Assembly: GCA_964023205.1 (NCBI GenBank)
Contig: OZ026833.1
Span: forward strand, 40,393,137 to 40,457,136
Reading direction: 5' to 3'
Length of the DNA: 64,000 nucleotides
From: Lutraria lutraria
Lineage: Eukaryota > Mollusca > Bivalvia > Venerida > Mactridae
Positions 12,629-24,700 of this stretch are shown here, piece after piece. The notes below the pieces were generated by a model that was not told the DNA's origin, ran no database searches, and worked only from the letters and a program-made list of their open reading frames with translations. The stretch's first letter is position 1; each line of letters opens with the position of its first letter. Position numbers and translations under genes: made by a program.

Positions 12629-12698
12629 CCAATCGGATTTTTTAAAAACATTCACAAGGAACGCCCGTGTGTACGCATCACTGAAGTAGACTATAAAG
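12629..12698 (+). promoter_or_regulatory. PKS proximal promoter (CCAAT and TATA-like)
   Basis: A CCAAT box (AACCAATCGGA, CCAAT at 12629-12633) and a TATA-like element CTATAAAGGA (12691-12700) lie about 60 bp apart and about 90-160 bp 5' of the start codon. The same block, with the shared phrase TGTACGCATC(A/T)CTGAA between the boxes, occurs before the duplicated first exon at 59211-59283. The surrounding sequence has diverged more, which supports function. A start site near 12720-12730 is inferred. Confidence 0.6.
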
Positions 12699-12785
12699 GA
12701 TGATGTTGTTCCTAACATCTTCAGTGTTATCGAAGGAGTTCTCTGCTACATACTAAAACATGTCCCAACATAATCGAATACAATA

Positions 12786-15700
12786 ATGCCAAATGATGGC
12801 GATATTGTAATTGTTGGCGTGGGATGCAAGTTTCCCGGGGCTAACAATGTGCAGGAGTTTTGGCGAGTACTTAGCAATGGAGAAAATCATGTTAAAGAAG
12901 TTCCAAAAAGCAGATGGAATGTCGATGCCTTCTATGACCCTGATCCAAACGCTCCAGGGAAAACATATGCACGAAAAGCGGGATTTCTGGAAAGGTCAGT
13001 AACCATGTTAAATGTACATGTATATATTTTCAGATAAGAATATAATTGTATCAAGATAATTGTTTATGTACTGTTCACATATTTGAGGTAGATATCCTCA
13101 GTGTTTCTTATTTTTGTATACAATTGTATTTAGAAATATATTTCTAGTATTACATTTTGTATTTAAGAATAACATATTTTTGCATCATGCGGAATTTTCA
13201 CACAATAAAAATCAGTGCGAAAGGACGACTAAAGAAAAGCGACAATATGGTACATTAAATTTATATCATGTTTTCGCTTTACATTTGGATACCGTGTATT
13301 TGCTTTTTCGCTGTGGAAATGTAAAAAACGAAGACACGACAAAGTCAAAATTTTTCTTCCATTCGTGGTTTCGCATTATTGCATTTTCGTGGAGAAAATA
13401 CGACATTGAATAAATCAGCCACTATAATACCATTGTATTAACATCTGTAATCATTGAAGCTATGTGCTATCTCTGCATCCGGTATATCGATCAACAGTGT
13501 AGGTGTTTTTCTTGCGTCACGAACACTATTATCAAACTGATGTAAAAAATTCCCTCGTTGATGATTTAATGTATTTTTTAACAAAATTAAATTTGAAGCA
13601 GATATCCGAGAAGAACATGAGTAGTGCTTTATTAGTATTAGGTTATTCTAAATCACTTCATGGATTTTTCTTAGGTCCGCAATTACAGTTAGTTGATCTG
13701 TACAATATCCATGCTGTCCTATAATGATTTCAGTAATCTAAGTAATGTGAATCAGGAGGTGAGCATAAACCAATTAATTAACGGTTAAATCATTGTTTCA
13801 TGATTGATATTGATTTTAAACGATGAACCAAATTAATTGGATTCGAATTCGCCGCGGTGAGTTATTATTGTTGGAGACCTTTCATCACTGATCCGAACTG
13901 AATTATATTAAGACCAGTCATTTATCGGCTCCCGTCTCACGCAGTGTAAAGACATTCATGTGTACAACATTAAATGTGCTAAAACCATCATGACGACATT
14001 ACAGTTTGTCCTAATTTCTCGTCCAATGAAATGTCCGCATTTCATTTGAAATTTGAAAAATATATCGCATACAATTTGCCAAAACCCTGATATGGAGAAA
14101 ATAAGTCGAATATGTGTGTTACGTGACCAAGCGCAGAATAGGGCGGTGCAAGTTGCATCAGTTTTATTACGTCATCCTTAACCGTGCAATAAAGTAGGCG
14201 GAGTTTAAACTACTCATAGACTTCGAGGGAGATTGCGTCATTCGAACCAGGTCGTACAGCATACGAATTTTCCATGGTTTTCGCTATTTTTGTTGAATTT
14301 AATGCCCGTTTACAACATAATTTCAGTCAAATACAAGCGGGCAGTCCATCTTGCCATCGTTCCTTGGTAGTAGTACCAGGTTCCATGGTTGTGATAATTA
14401 CTCATAAATAAATGTAGATACATGAATCTTACATCATCATAATCAACCTGAATGTGCATTTTATAAATCAACCAGCACCTTATATGTATTCAACAATAAT
14501 ACGTTGAGAATGGAATGAATTTGAAGCTCAGAAGTCGAGTGTAAGTTGTATAACATCTGGGCCGCCGCGGTGCTACACACTTGCAAGGTTTTCCTATCTA
14601 AGCCGGACTCGAACTTAACATGTGCAAGAATCCAAGAAGTTTGGCAAGAAACAGAACGGCCGAAAACTGTAAATAACGCTGCATAGGCCTAATGGACCAA
14701 ATTGAAAGAATGGTCAAACAGTACGAACCATTGAAATCATGCATTTCTGAGTATTGATAATTTATATAATAACTAAGACAAAACCCGTTCCTCAAGAATA
14801 AAACAACCATAGATATAGAATTCGTCGTAAGCTAAGTGAAAATCCATTGTTACAGGTAAATGTTGGCTCGTATCTCTTATTAACGCATATAAAGCACACT
14901 GAATGCCCCCCGCCTTCTTTTTAATTTCCCTCTGAACGGAGGTACTTTGTGGGCGGCGTCAAATTACATATATAGTGAAGATTGACAGTTTTCGTCGAGA
15001 CAAAACATGCATACGTGACAGAAATTAGGACAAACTGTAAATCAGTTATCGTTCATATTATGAATTTTATGCGACATATCACTGCGCTCCGCTTCGCGTC
15101 GCTTGTGATATATACCATAAAATTCAAAATATGAACGATAACTAATACGTATCAATCGTTAAATAACATTAATTGGATATTATAGAGTTTTTAAAAAAAA
15201 ATTCATCGGACCGTTTTTTCACTGTTGACGCAACTGAAAGAAAAATGTCTAATTTTTTGGTATTGTAAATTGCCACCCCTGCAGAGTTCGCACGACATCT
15301 TTTAAGATTTATTGACGGCGAAATGAAATATTATTGACTTTTTCGGATTTGTAAATGATTCAGCATAGTAGTTAAATAAATTGCATAACTTAAAATACAA
15401 AATTATCGGAGCAATACAGAAAAAAAATAACGCGAAAATCAACGAAAACCATACCGCTAGGTGGTCATTTTCTTCGGTTTCCATGGTAATATCATTTGAA
15501 TATATCATGTCTGCATTAAAGGATGTTTATGCAAAATTTCATTATCGTGCGTTGACGTAAAAAAAAACCCATTTTACTGGAGGAAACCCGCGATCCACAT
15601 TAATAAATGACGTCTCGGACTTTGCACAATTTACAATTATGTTTGTTCATTTGAGTGATTAAAGTTGATGATGTGGTAAAAGATTTAGATTAAACCATTA

Positions 15701-18700
15701 AATGTATTTACGTGTGATCTGTAACTGTTAAACCATTAAATGTACTTACGTGTGACTTATATTTTATTGGTAAGATTCTCTAGATCAATCAGTTTACATC
15801 TTAATATGTCTGCATAGCGTTACAAAATTCTTATTCAAATTAGCACTATGAAGTAAACGTATGCGCATTAATTTGCTACATGTAGTTTAAAACCACACAG
15901 CGCTTTTAACAGTTGAAAAAATGATAAAGACATTCTTTATATACGAAATGTTTACACAGGTGAACACAAACCTTTTTTTCACCGAGGTTTAACGTCGCAC
16001 CAACAGTCGGGGACATTAGGTGACTTGTCAATTTCAACTGTGGAGGGAGACCCAGGCTTAACATTGGGTACAACCACCGTCCTACCGTAAGCTAGTTTAC
16101 AATTACAAGTCTGTGGTTACGGTATAAGTACAAGTACAATGGAAGCTGAGGGGAAAATGTAACTGTCACTAAGAAATACGCGATAGTAATGTTAATGTAG
16201 GCCTATTGCGTTATTAAGCAACGGACTTTTTTTCATTCACAATTTATTCACTTTTTTATTTTCGGACCTCCCCCTAAATGGAATAATAAAGGTAAAGCAT
16301 TGAACATACACCATGTATAATCATTTACAAACAGTCCGAACAAAGCAAACAGTAATGATAGGATCTTAGCTGCGACATGTAGTGTCTTTAACAGTTGACT
16401 TTACTGGCCATATCGTTCAGTGTGTACTTAAAATAGTCGCTAATATTCGCGAATCGAATACCTCGCGAATTCATAAATGTCGCGAATAAATGCTGAGTTT
16501 TATACATTCGAAAATCAGTATGTCCGATAATACACAACTTAAGTCAGTTATAGTATTTTATCGTAAAAATAATCAGTTTAGTAATCTGTTGAAAGCAATA
16601 TATTAACAATAAACATGTACCATTAATGTTTACAGTCTATTTTTTTTTATAATATTGCCTTTACTAAACTATCGTTTATTGAACAATTTTGGACATCGTT
16701 TGAACATTCCAGTAACAGTTTTTCACACTTAATTACCTACTGTTTGTAAAACATAACTTCTACAACAATTACAAACTATTATCAATCTATTGTTATTAGA
16801 TATAAAACACTAAATCACAACTTAAATGTCTAACAGATCAGATGTGACACACACACATATCAAAGCAACGACAGCATGTCTTTGATCGCACTTTAATGCT
16901 GCCTGACGACGTCGCGAATTCATAAATACGCGAATAAAGAAAACAGCTGATTTTTAACAAAAAACGCAAAATTTCGACCTCGTGAAATTAAAGCGTTCTA
17001 CAGTATATGCGTTCCAAAGCAAAACGCTGCTTTTTGTCAAGCCCGCTTGTGGTGAGCTCGACATAGTCGCCACAATGGCGGTTTCGTGTCTGTACGTCAG
17101 TTAGTTAGTTGGTTAGTGTGTCCGTTAGTCTTGTCCGGGCTGTATCTCCCTAATGCATAGACACTTTTTAAAATGACTTGGCGTAATTGTTGAACACCAT
17201 GAGTCGATGTGCAGTGCGCATGATCCATGTCTCTAGCTCAAAGGTCTTGGTCACCCTTAGAGGTAAAACGTCAAAAATGAGCATTATATACCTTGTCCGG
17301 GCTGTATCTCCCTTGTGCATAGAAACCTTTTAAGATAACTTGGCATAATTGTTAAACACCATGAAACGGTGTGCAGTGCGCAAGATCCAGGTCTTAGACG
17401 ATGTGTCATGCTCAAGACCAAGGCTCGTGGGCTAAATTTCAAGGTCACACTTAGATGTCAAACATCAAAAGTGTTATGAACCTTGTCTGGGCTGTATCTC
17501 CCTTATGCATTGACTTATTTAAAAATGACTTGGCATAATACAATGAGACCATGTGTCCTTGGCAACACCAAGATCCATAGGTAAAAGGTCAAGATTACAC
17601 ATTTGGTCAAATATATTTTCCTTGTCTGGGCTGTGCCTACTGTTTGCATTCAAGGATTTTGAAATAAATTGGTATAAAAGTATACTTCAATGAAATGATT
17701 TGTCATGTACATCACCCGTACTTGTAGGTCAAAGGTCATTGTCACAAGCTGTCTAAACGACGGGCTCGACATATTGCCCTTGGGCATCTAGTTATAAATA
17801 AATGACTGGTCTTGGTATAATTATACCATAATAATAAGGACCTCCGCAGTGGAGCGGTTAAAGTTATGAGGACATTTTTTAACGTAAAATATATTCACAT
17901 CATAAAAAATGCGAAAGGACGACGAAAGGAAAGCGACTGTACGACACATTAAAATCCTTAAAGCTATGTGCTATCTCTGCATCCGGTATATCTACAGTTC
18001 AAAACATTCATTTATATACGCAATAAGAAACTAGAAATTCGTCCATAGGACACGGATGCTCCCGCTAAATCACTCTGGATACAGATATGAGTATTGTGTG
18101 GCAGATATTATGTAAATACAAAGTAGAACAGGTTGCTTGGGAATGCAGCCCAAAGCGGGAGGTAAACTTCACCTGTACTTTCACTATTTCAATATAAGAA
18201 ATGTACAAACTTTAAGTGTCCTTGATATGATGAACATTTGTGCCAATTTATTTCAAAATCCATGCTCGACAATTTTATGAACCAGTAAGCGGAAAAAGTC
18301 GTATTAATCGATCCTTATTCGTCGGCCCGGAGTCGTCATGGATACAATACTATATCGGATGCAAATCGGACTACGGAAATTGGCATTTCCAGTGTCATCC
18401 GTGAGATGTAATCCGTAATGGAACCGGTTAGATGATCCGTGCATGTGTGACCTAGGCATCATAGAGTAATCTGTGTTCCGAATCGAATAGCGCTGCTTTG
18501 AGAAAACTAATAACCTTTAATATATATATATATTTATTTCATATATCAGATTTTTTAAACTGCATGGATTTCAAATGAGACGTACTAAATATCTCAGCAT
18601 GTATTACATGTAAATTAATGACCAATGATTTAGCGAGATTCATACACTTAAGATCCCATAAGAAATAATCAAAGCTCTGAAGGTTCTGCTGTTGTTCTCC

Positions 18701-21700
18701 CAAAACAGTCAAAAGTTGAAATTCTTTGTAGGGTGAATTTTTAATCCGAACGATATTTCGCACATGAATTTGGATGCAGACTTAAGTACTACTAATGCTT
18801 TTCTACACCCGCTATGCAGTTGTTAGAGTTGTTCCCGTTCCATGTGCTTTCAGTACTTTTATTTATGATTCCCATCTGATCACCAAAAGTAGTTCAGGAA
18901 ATAGCATACTATTATATAGCCTACATTACCTGCCTCTTATGCAGATTGTAATATCTAATACATGAAGACACACTCGAAGAAAAAGTTACACGTTATAAGT
19001 TATCATCGCATCGTCCATGAATTCAATGATGACTTCCATACGTTTACAATAGAAGCTAGGAACCAGACTAAATTAGCATATAAAGCACGAGGATTATGAC
19101 GTCATCCTTCCTTGAAATGTGTGTACTGATAATAAATATTGTAGTGACCCGAGGGACAGATTGTTTAGATTTTTTACCACTGTTTTGTTTGCTCGTTTAC
19201 TATATTGCATAGCCATCTGTTTTTGACTTATATGCACGTAATATTTGAATTTGTATTTATGCCATTGAATTGAAAAAATGGAACTATGTTCGTAGGCGGA
19301 AGGTTAACGGAAGATGTTCGGTATGCAGATTTTATGAAAACTGAGCGATTTTTGAAATACGGTAATAACTTTATTGTTCGTTCCGAACAACAAAAACAAT
19401 TTCAAGCGTGATTTTTCTTGTCATAGCTCAACATGTATTCGCATGTGAATTAATGACTTGAGATTTAGTGAGATTCATACATTTAAGCTCCCATAAGAAA
19501 AGTCAATTTCAAGGGTGATTTTCCTTGTTCTAGCATTGACGAGTGGGACCACCGTTGCCATGGTATCAACGACGTAGAGGCGGAGTTAGTGGACCCCCAA
19601 CAGCGACTTGTTCTAGACTGTGTACAAATGGCTTTAGAAGATGGTGGTATAATAAAAAAGAATATTGAGAAAACGAATACGGCTGTGTATATAGGTAAAC
19701 ACAGTGGGACCTCAACATTGAGGATACCTCACTTGTCTGAACGGTTATAATATTACTTGATTAATTCATCTGATCAACATTGTAAGATGTCCAATTCAAC
19801 AGCTGTGAGAGGAAAGAGAACATCCGATCAACTGATGTCACAAAGTTTTCGTTGTCTATAATTTTGTTTTTCTATAAAGCTAATTAAGTGAAGTACATGT
19901 AGTGCCTTTACTTTTTTCACATATCTTAATCATAATACTATTATAATTATCATATTATTGTCAGTGTACAATCATTTCGAGCAAATGTACCTATAATGAA
20001 ATTATTCTATGAACTAAAATCATTACAAACACATTATTTCAAAATACTTCAGGTTCAATGACAGACGACTATAATGGCCTTGTTAAGAATGACACCACAA
20101 ACACGAGTACCTACCTTGTTACAGGCACTCACAGAAGTATAATAAGCTCACGGGTATCTTACACCTACAATCTTCTTGGTCCCGCTCTTACTATTGATAC
20201 TGCATGCTCATCATCGCTAGTGGCCATTGATATAGCATCGCAGGCCATTGCTGCAGGTAATATTAAAATATACGCTGACATTTAAACAGCAGGTTTTGTT
20301 CCAAAAACATTGTAATACAAATAACAAAGACGTAACTTAGATAGTATTCATCGAATTGTGCGCTAACACATATATACCCAGTTATGACATGTTATTGTGT
20401 ATAATTTAGAACTAAAGTTGAATCATATTCCGTACACAGGAAAGTGCACAGCAGCCATTTGCGGTGGTGTAAACGTTCTTCTTGATCCACAAATATTCCT
20501 CGGTTTATCTAAAGCACGGATGCTATCACCAACGGGACAATGCCAAACATTTACAACTGATGCTGATGGTTATGCTAGAGGAGAAGGGTGTGGAATAGTG
20601 ATATTGAAAACATTTAAAGATGTAAGAAAGCATATGTGTAGTTCATGCTCGGTCATATTGAATGCTTTCCAAGTCTAAGACCATGTAGCGATAACTACAC
20701 TATTTAATTATAATAGACGCGGTTAAGGTTACTGTTCTTGCGACAGTTCGGTACGCTACGGTAAACAGAATTAAGACAATGGCGGACATGAATTTTTGAT
20801 CTGTGCAAATAATCCATCTTGTATATTAGTAGATCAGAATATATTCCATTATGGGTCAACTATCCCAGTTTTACTAATATCTTGGCAGTACGTTTGTTTG
20901 CACCTCTTCAAAGTAGATAACGTATTGAGTAAACTAATATTAGTATCATTTTCAGATACTGGAATATGGCCGTAGTCTGACTAAATACGTAGTGTGCATA
21001 GTTCACCAAGTTTATAAATGAAAACTTGATTATATTATTATTTTTTTATTTTTTTATAAAAGCAGAAATTTCCTTTTATAAAGATAAAGGCATTCATTTT
21101 TTTCATTATATATTTAACAAAGAGAATAACTAAATGGTAAGTTTGAACATTTCTCAGTCAATTCTTAAATATATGTGCCGACACTTTATGTCTCAGGCAC
21201 AAATAGATGGTAACAAAATATGGGGGACAATAAGAACGGGATCGAACCAAGACGGTTGCTTCGCAAAACCCATCACTGCACCTGCGGAAGAACAACAAAA
21301 AGCATTAATAGAACAATTGTACAGGGATTTCAGTGTCGATAAATCCAGAATTTCAGTCATTGAAGCACACGGTAAATTTTATCATAATTATGTTGTTTAA
21401 TACTGACTTGCTAAACTTTTCTGTACCTTGTAGTTTTACTTCTTAAACATAATTCAAGTTCGATTAGTTCTTCTGTAAGCCTGTAATAGCAAACTTTGTA
21501 TAGCAAGTACACATATCAAAAACAATTACATTTTGTACCTGTTACAAACCAATCTAATTTAAGGTACTGGAACGGCAATCGGTGACCCTACAGAAGTAAG
21601 AGCATTAGGATCACAATTTGGAATAAGCGCACATGCAACATCAGAAGTTTTTATTGGGTCGGTAAAGACAAACATTGGACATTTAGAGGCTGCTGCGGGC

Positions 21701-24700
21701 ATTGCCGGTCTTATAAAGGTTTTGCTTATGATGAAAAACGAAACAGTGGCACCATCCTTGTGGTATAAAAAAAACAACGAAAATCCAAAACTGAAATTGT
21801 CGAACTGCGGTTTTCTGGTTCCTACGAACTGTATACCATGGGAGGGGTCCCAAGAACATGGCAGGATGGCTTGTGTAAATAGTTTCGGATTCGGTGGTAC
21901 AAACGCGCATGCAATTATTGAACAGTATATTGATCATAATGACTTTGCAGAAACCACATGGAAAGGTGACATATTACCGCACCGAATAGTTACGATATCA
22001 GCATTTGATCAAGAGGGTCTAGTCCATAATGCACAGGCTCTATATGAAGCCTTAGATGGAGTCGAAGAACGTGAACTAGACGCACTCTCATACACATCTA
22101 CATGTAGAAGAGAACACAGACCTTTGCGCCAAGCAGTGTACGGCAAAACTATCGATGAGATCAAAGGATCGTTGAAAAGTTACATGGATTCGCATGAAGA
22201 CGTTCCAAACACAAGTACCAAACATATTGTATTTGTTTATTGTGGTGTAGGTACAACATGGAATGGAATGTGTGTATCTCTTATGCAATTGCCCGTCTTC
22301 AGGGATGCCATTGAAAAAATAGACACACATTTGGAACCTCTTACAGGATGGAAAATTGCAAATAAATTCAAGTCATATATCAATATGTTGGATGATCCCT
22401 TAATATCGCACTTGGCAATATTTGCCTGCCAGGTAGGTTTGACCGAACTGTGGAAGAAATATGGAATTCAACCAAATTCTGTTGTCGGTCAGTCAGTAGG
22501 TGAAGTCGCCGCTGCTTTTGCAGCAGGATATTTGGAAATGAAAGACGCTGTTTATCTTATCTATCATAGATCAAAATCATTAGCTGTTGTCAACACGGGG
22601 AAAATGGCGGTTGTGCGTAATATCAATACTGAATTAGTACAGACACATTGTGAATCAATAGGATCTTTAAATGTAGCTGTATTCACAAGCAACACTTCAT
22701 GTACTGTATCAGGCGATGAAAGCTCATTACGCCAACTTAAATCTGTACTTAAGACGGCCGGTGCGGATTTCATTGACCTAGATACTAAATGCGCATATCA
22801 TAGTCAATTCGTTCGAGAAGCTGCAGAAGATCTAGAATTAAAATTGGCAAATATCCAAGAATGTAAAGGAAGTGTACCAATGTTTTCTACAGTTACTGGC
22901 GAGAGAGAAACAAGTGGGCTATTTAGTTCACCTGGATACTGGAAAGATAACGTTGCGAAACCGGTAGCATTTGCTAGAGCGATTGAGGGCTCTTCATGCA
23001 GTTCCGACCTGGCTATCTTTGTTGAAATCGGTCCTTCGCCTGTGCTGAAAGCGCATATCGACCGAATTTTGTCTGACCCGAGTCGATATAAAGTGATACC
23101 ATCAATGAAGAAAGAAGACAGTATAAAGGTGATAATGGATGCCCTTTGTAACTTATACGCATTGGGATTTGATTTGAATTGGTGTGAAATGGCTCCGCAA
23201 ATGAATAAAATGACAAATGTACCTGTCTACCAAAGACACAAGCATAAAAATCTGTATTTAGATAACAACTCTATCATGCAAATGCAAGGCATTGAAAGTA
23301 GAAGTTCAGATCATTTGTACATTAGATATCAAGCACTGAAGAGAGACGGTCTTTTCTGTAGCATTGACATAGATGAAATGACAACACCTTTTGTGTTGGA
23401 ACATATTGTGAATGGATTTATTATTGTTCCGGGTGCAACATATGCAGATGTCGGTTTCGAAATCGGGCGATTACTTCTTGGAAAGTCATTTAAAAATATA
23501 TGTGTTTCATTGGAATTTCTAAGACCAGTTAAGGTTGACAAGGGTATCAAAACTGTTTTGCAAGTTATGACCATCGCCCAGAAAGATTGCATAATGTACC
23601 ATTTGAAACAAGACAAAACCACAATGTGTAGAGGATGGGTTCGTACATTGATGGAAGAAGACACATTTGATCGGAGGATTGACATTGACAAATTAAAGGT
23701 GGCTATTTCGCGCCAAAGATGTAGAACACTAGCGGAAGAGGAAATATATTTTAAATTGAAATCGTTAGGGTTTCAGCACGGAAAATGCTTTCGTATGATG
23801 AAATCAGCTTTGACAAATGGAGTCGAAAGTTTAGCAGACATCCTTGTACCAGTCCAAGTTATTGATCAATTGAGTTCAACAACAATGCATGCATGTATAC
23901 TAGACGTTATGATACAAACTACCATCAATGCCACAACAGAAGAACTTTCGGGGAAGATTATAGAGGAAAAACTGTCTTTCCTCCCAGTTGCCATAGGTGA
24001 AATTCGAATACTGCAAAAACCGGAACATCGAATGTTCGCATTCACTCGACGAATAAACACTACAAATTTAGACACATCCTTACAGATTCATTATAACATA
24101 TTGTTATTTAATTCAGACGGTAGGATCATTGCTGACTTAAGAAATTATACAACATACGGTAGGAGAAACAGATCTCAAGCTCCCTGTGAACTTCGTTACA
24201 AACTAACATGGCAACCTGAGACCATACCAATCATTGAAATGAATGACGTGAGTGCACCAAACATTCTTGTCTTGAGCAACAAATTCGAAAATGCAGCAGT
24301 TAATCAGTTTAGAAATATAAAAAATGTCACACTGTGTCAGCCAATAAATGACGGAAAGTTTGAGTTTACGCAAAATTCATTCTCTGCAACTATTCAACAC
24401 TGTGATGCAGTGATGTTTTTAGTTGATGAATTCATTTTGACTTCTGATATTAATTTGAAGATTGGAACTGAACTGTGTAGTATCATCCAGCAAAATTGTA
24501 CTTCATTGTCAAATCTAGTCAAGTACATGACAGAAAAGCGAATACTTACTCCTTTGTACGTTGTTACGCAAAATACACAATCGTCATTTTCAACAGATTC
24601 TACAGTAATCAACTTAGTAGGTGGAGAACTTTGGGGTTTTGTTCGTTCGATCCAACTTGAACTTATTCATTGTCCAATTACATTAGTCGATGTTCGACCA

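Larger units (their letters stand above)
12995..19533 (+). other. PKS intron 1 (6.5 kb, repeat-rich)
   Basis: The donor is AAAG|GTCAGT and the acceptor is TTGTTCTAG|CATTGAC. It holds the mobile and tandem repeats listed separately, a direct-repeat pair (13217-13489 with 17911-17993, sharing GCTATGTGCTATCTCTGCAT and a GCGAAAGGACGAC phrase; the second copy lacks the middle), and another pair (about 18590-18668 with 19430-19501). A short direct repeat AAACCATTAAATGTA.TTACG occurs at about 15692 and 15731. Open frames inside it (for example 13114-13413 and 13503-13724) look like chance. Confidence 0.6.

Noticed and set aside
13114..13724. Small genes in PKS intron 1
   Set aside because: Short AT-rich frames without homology or splice support; part overlaps a repeat also found at 17911-17993.
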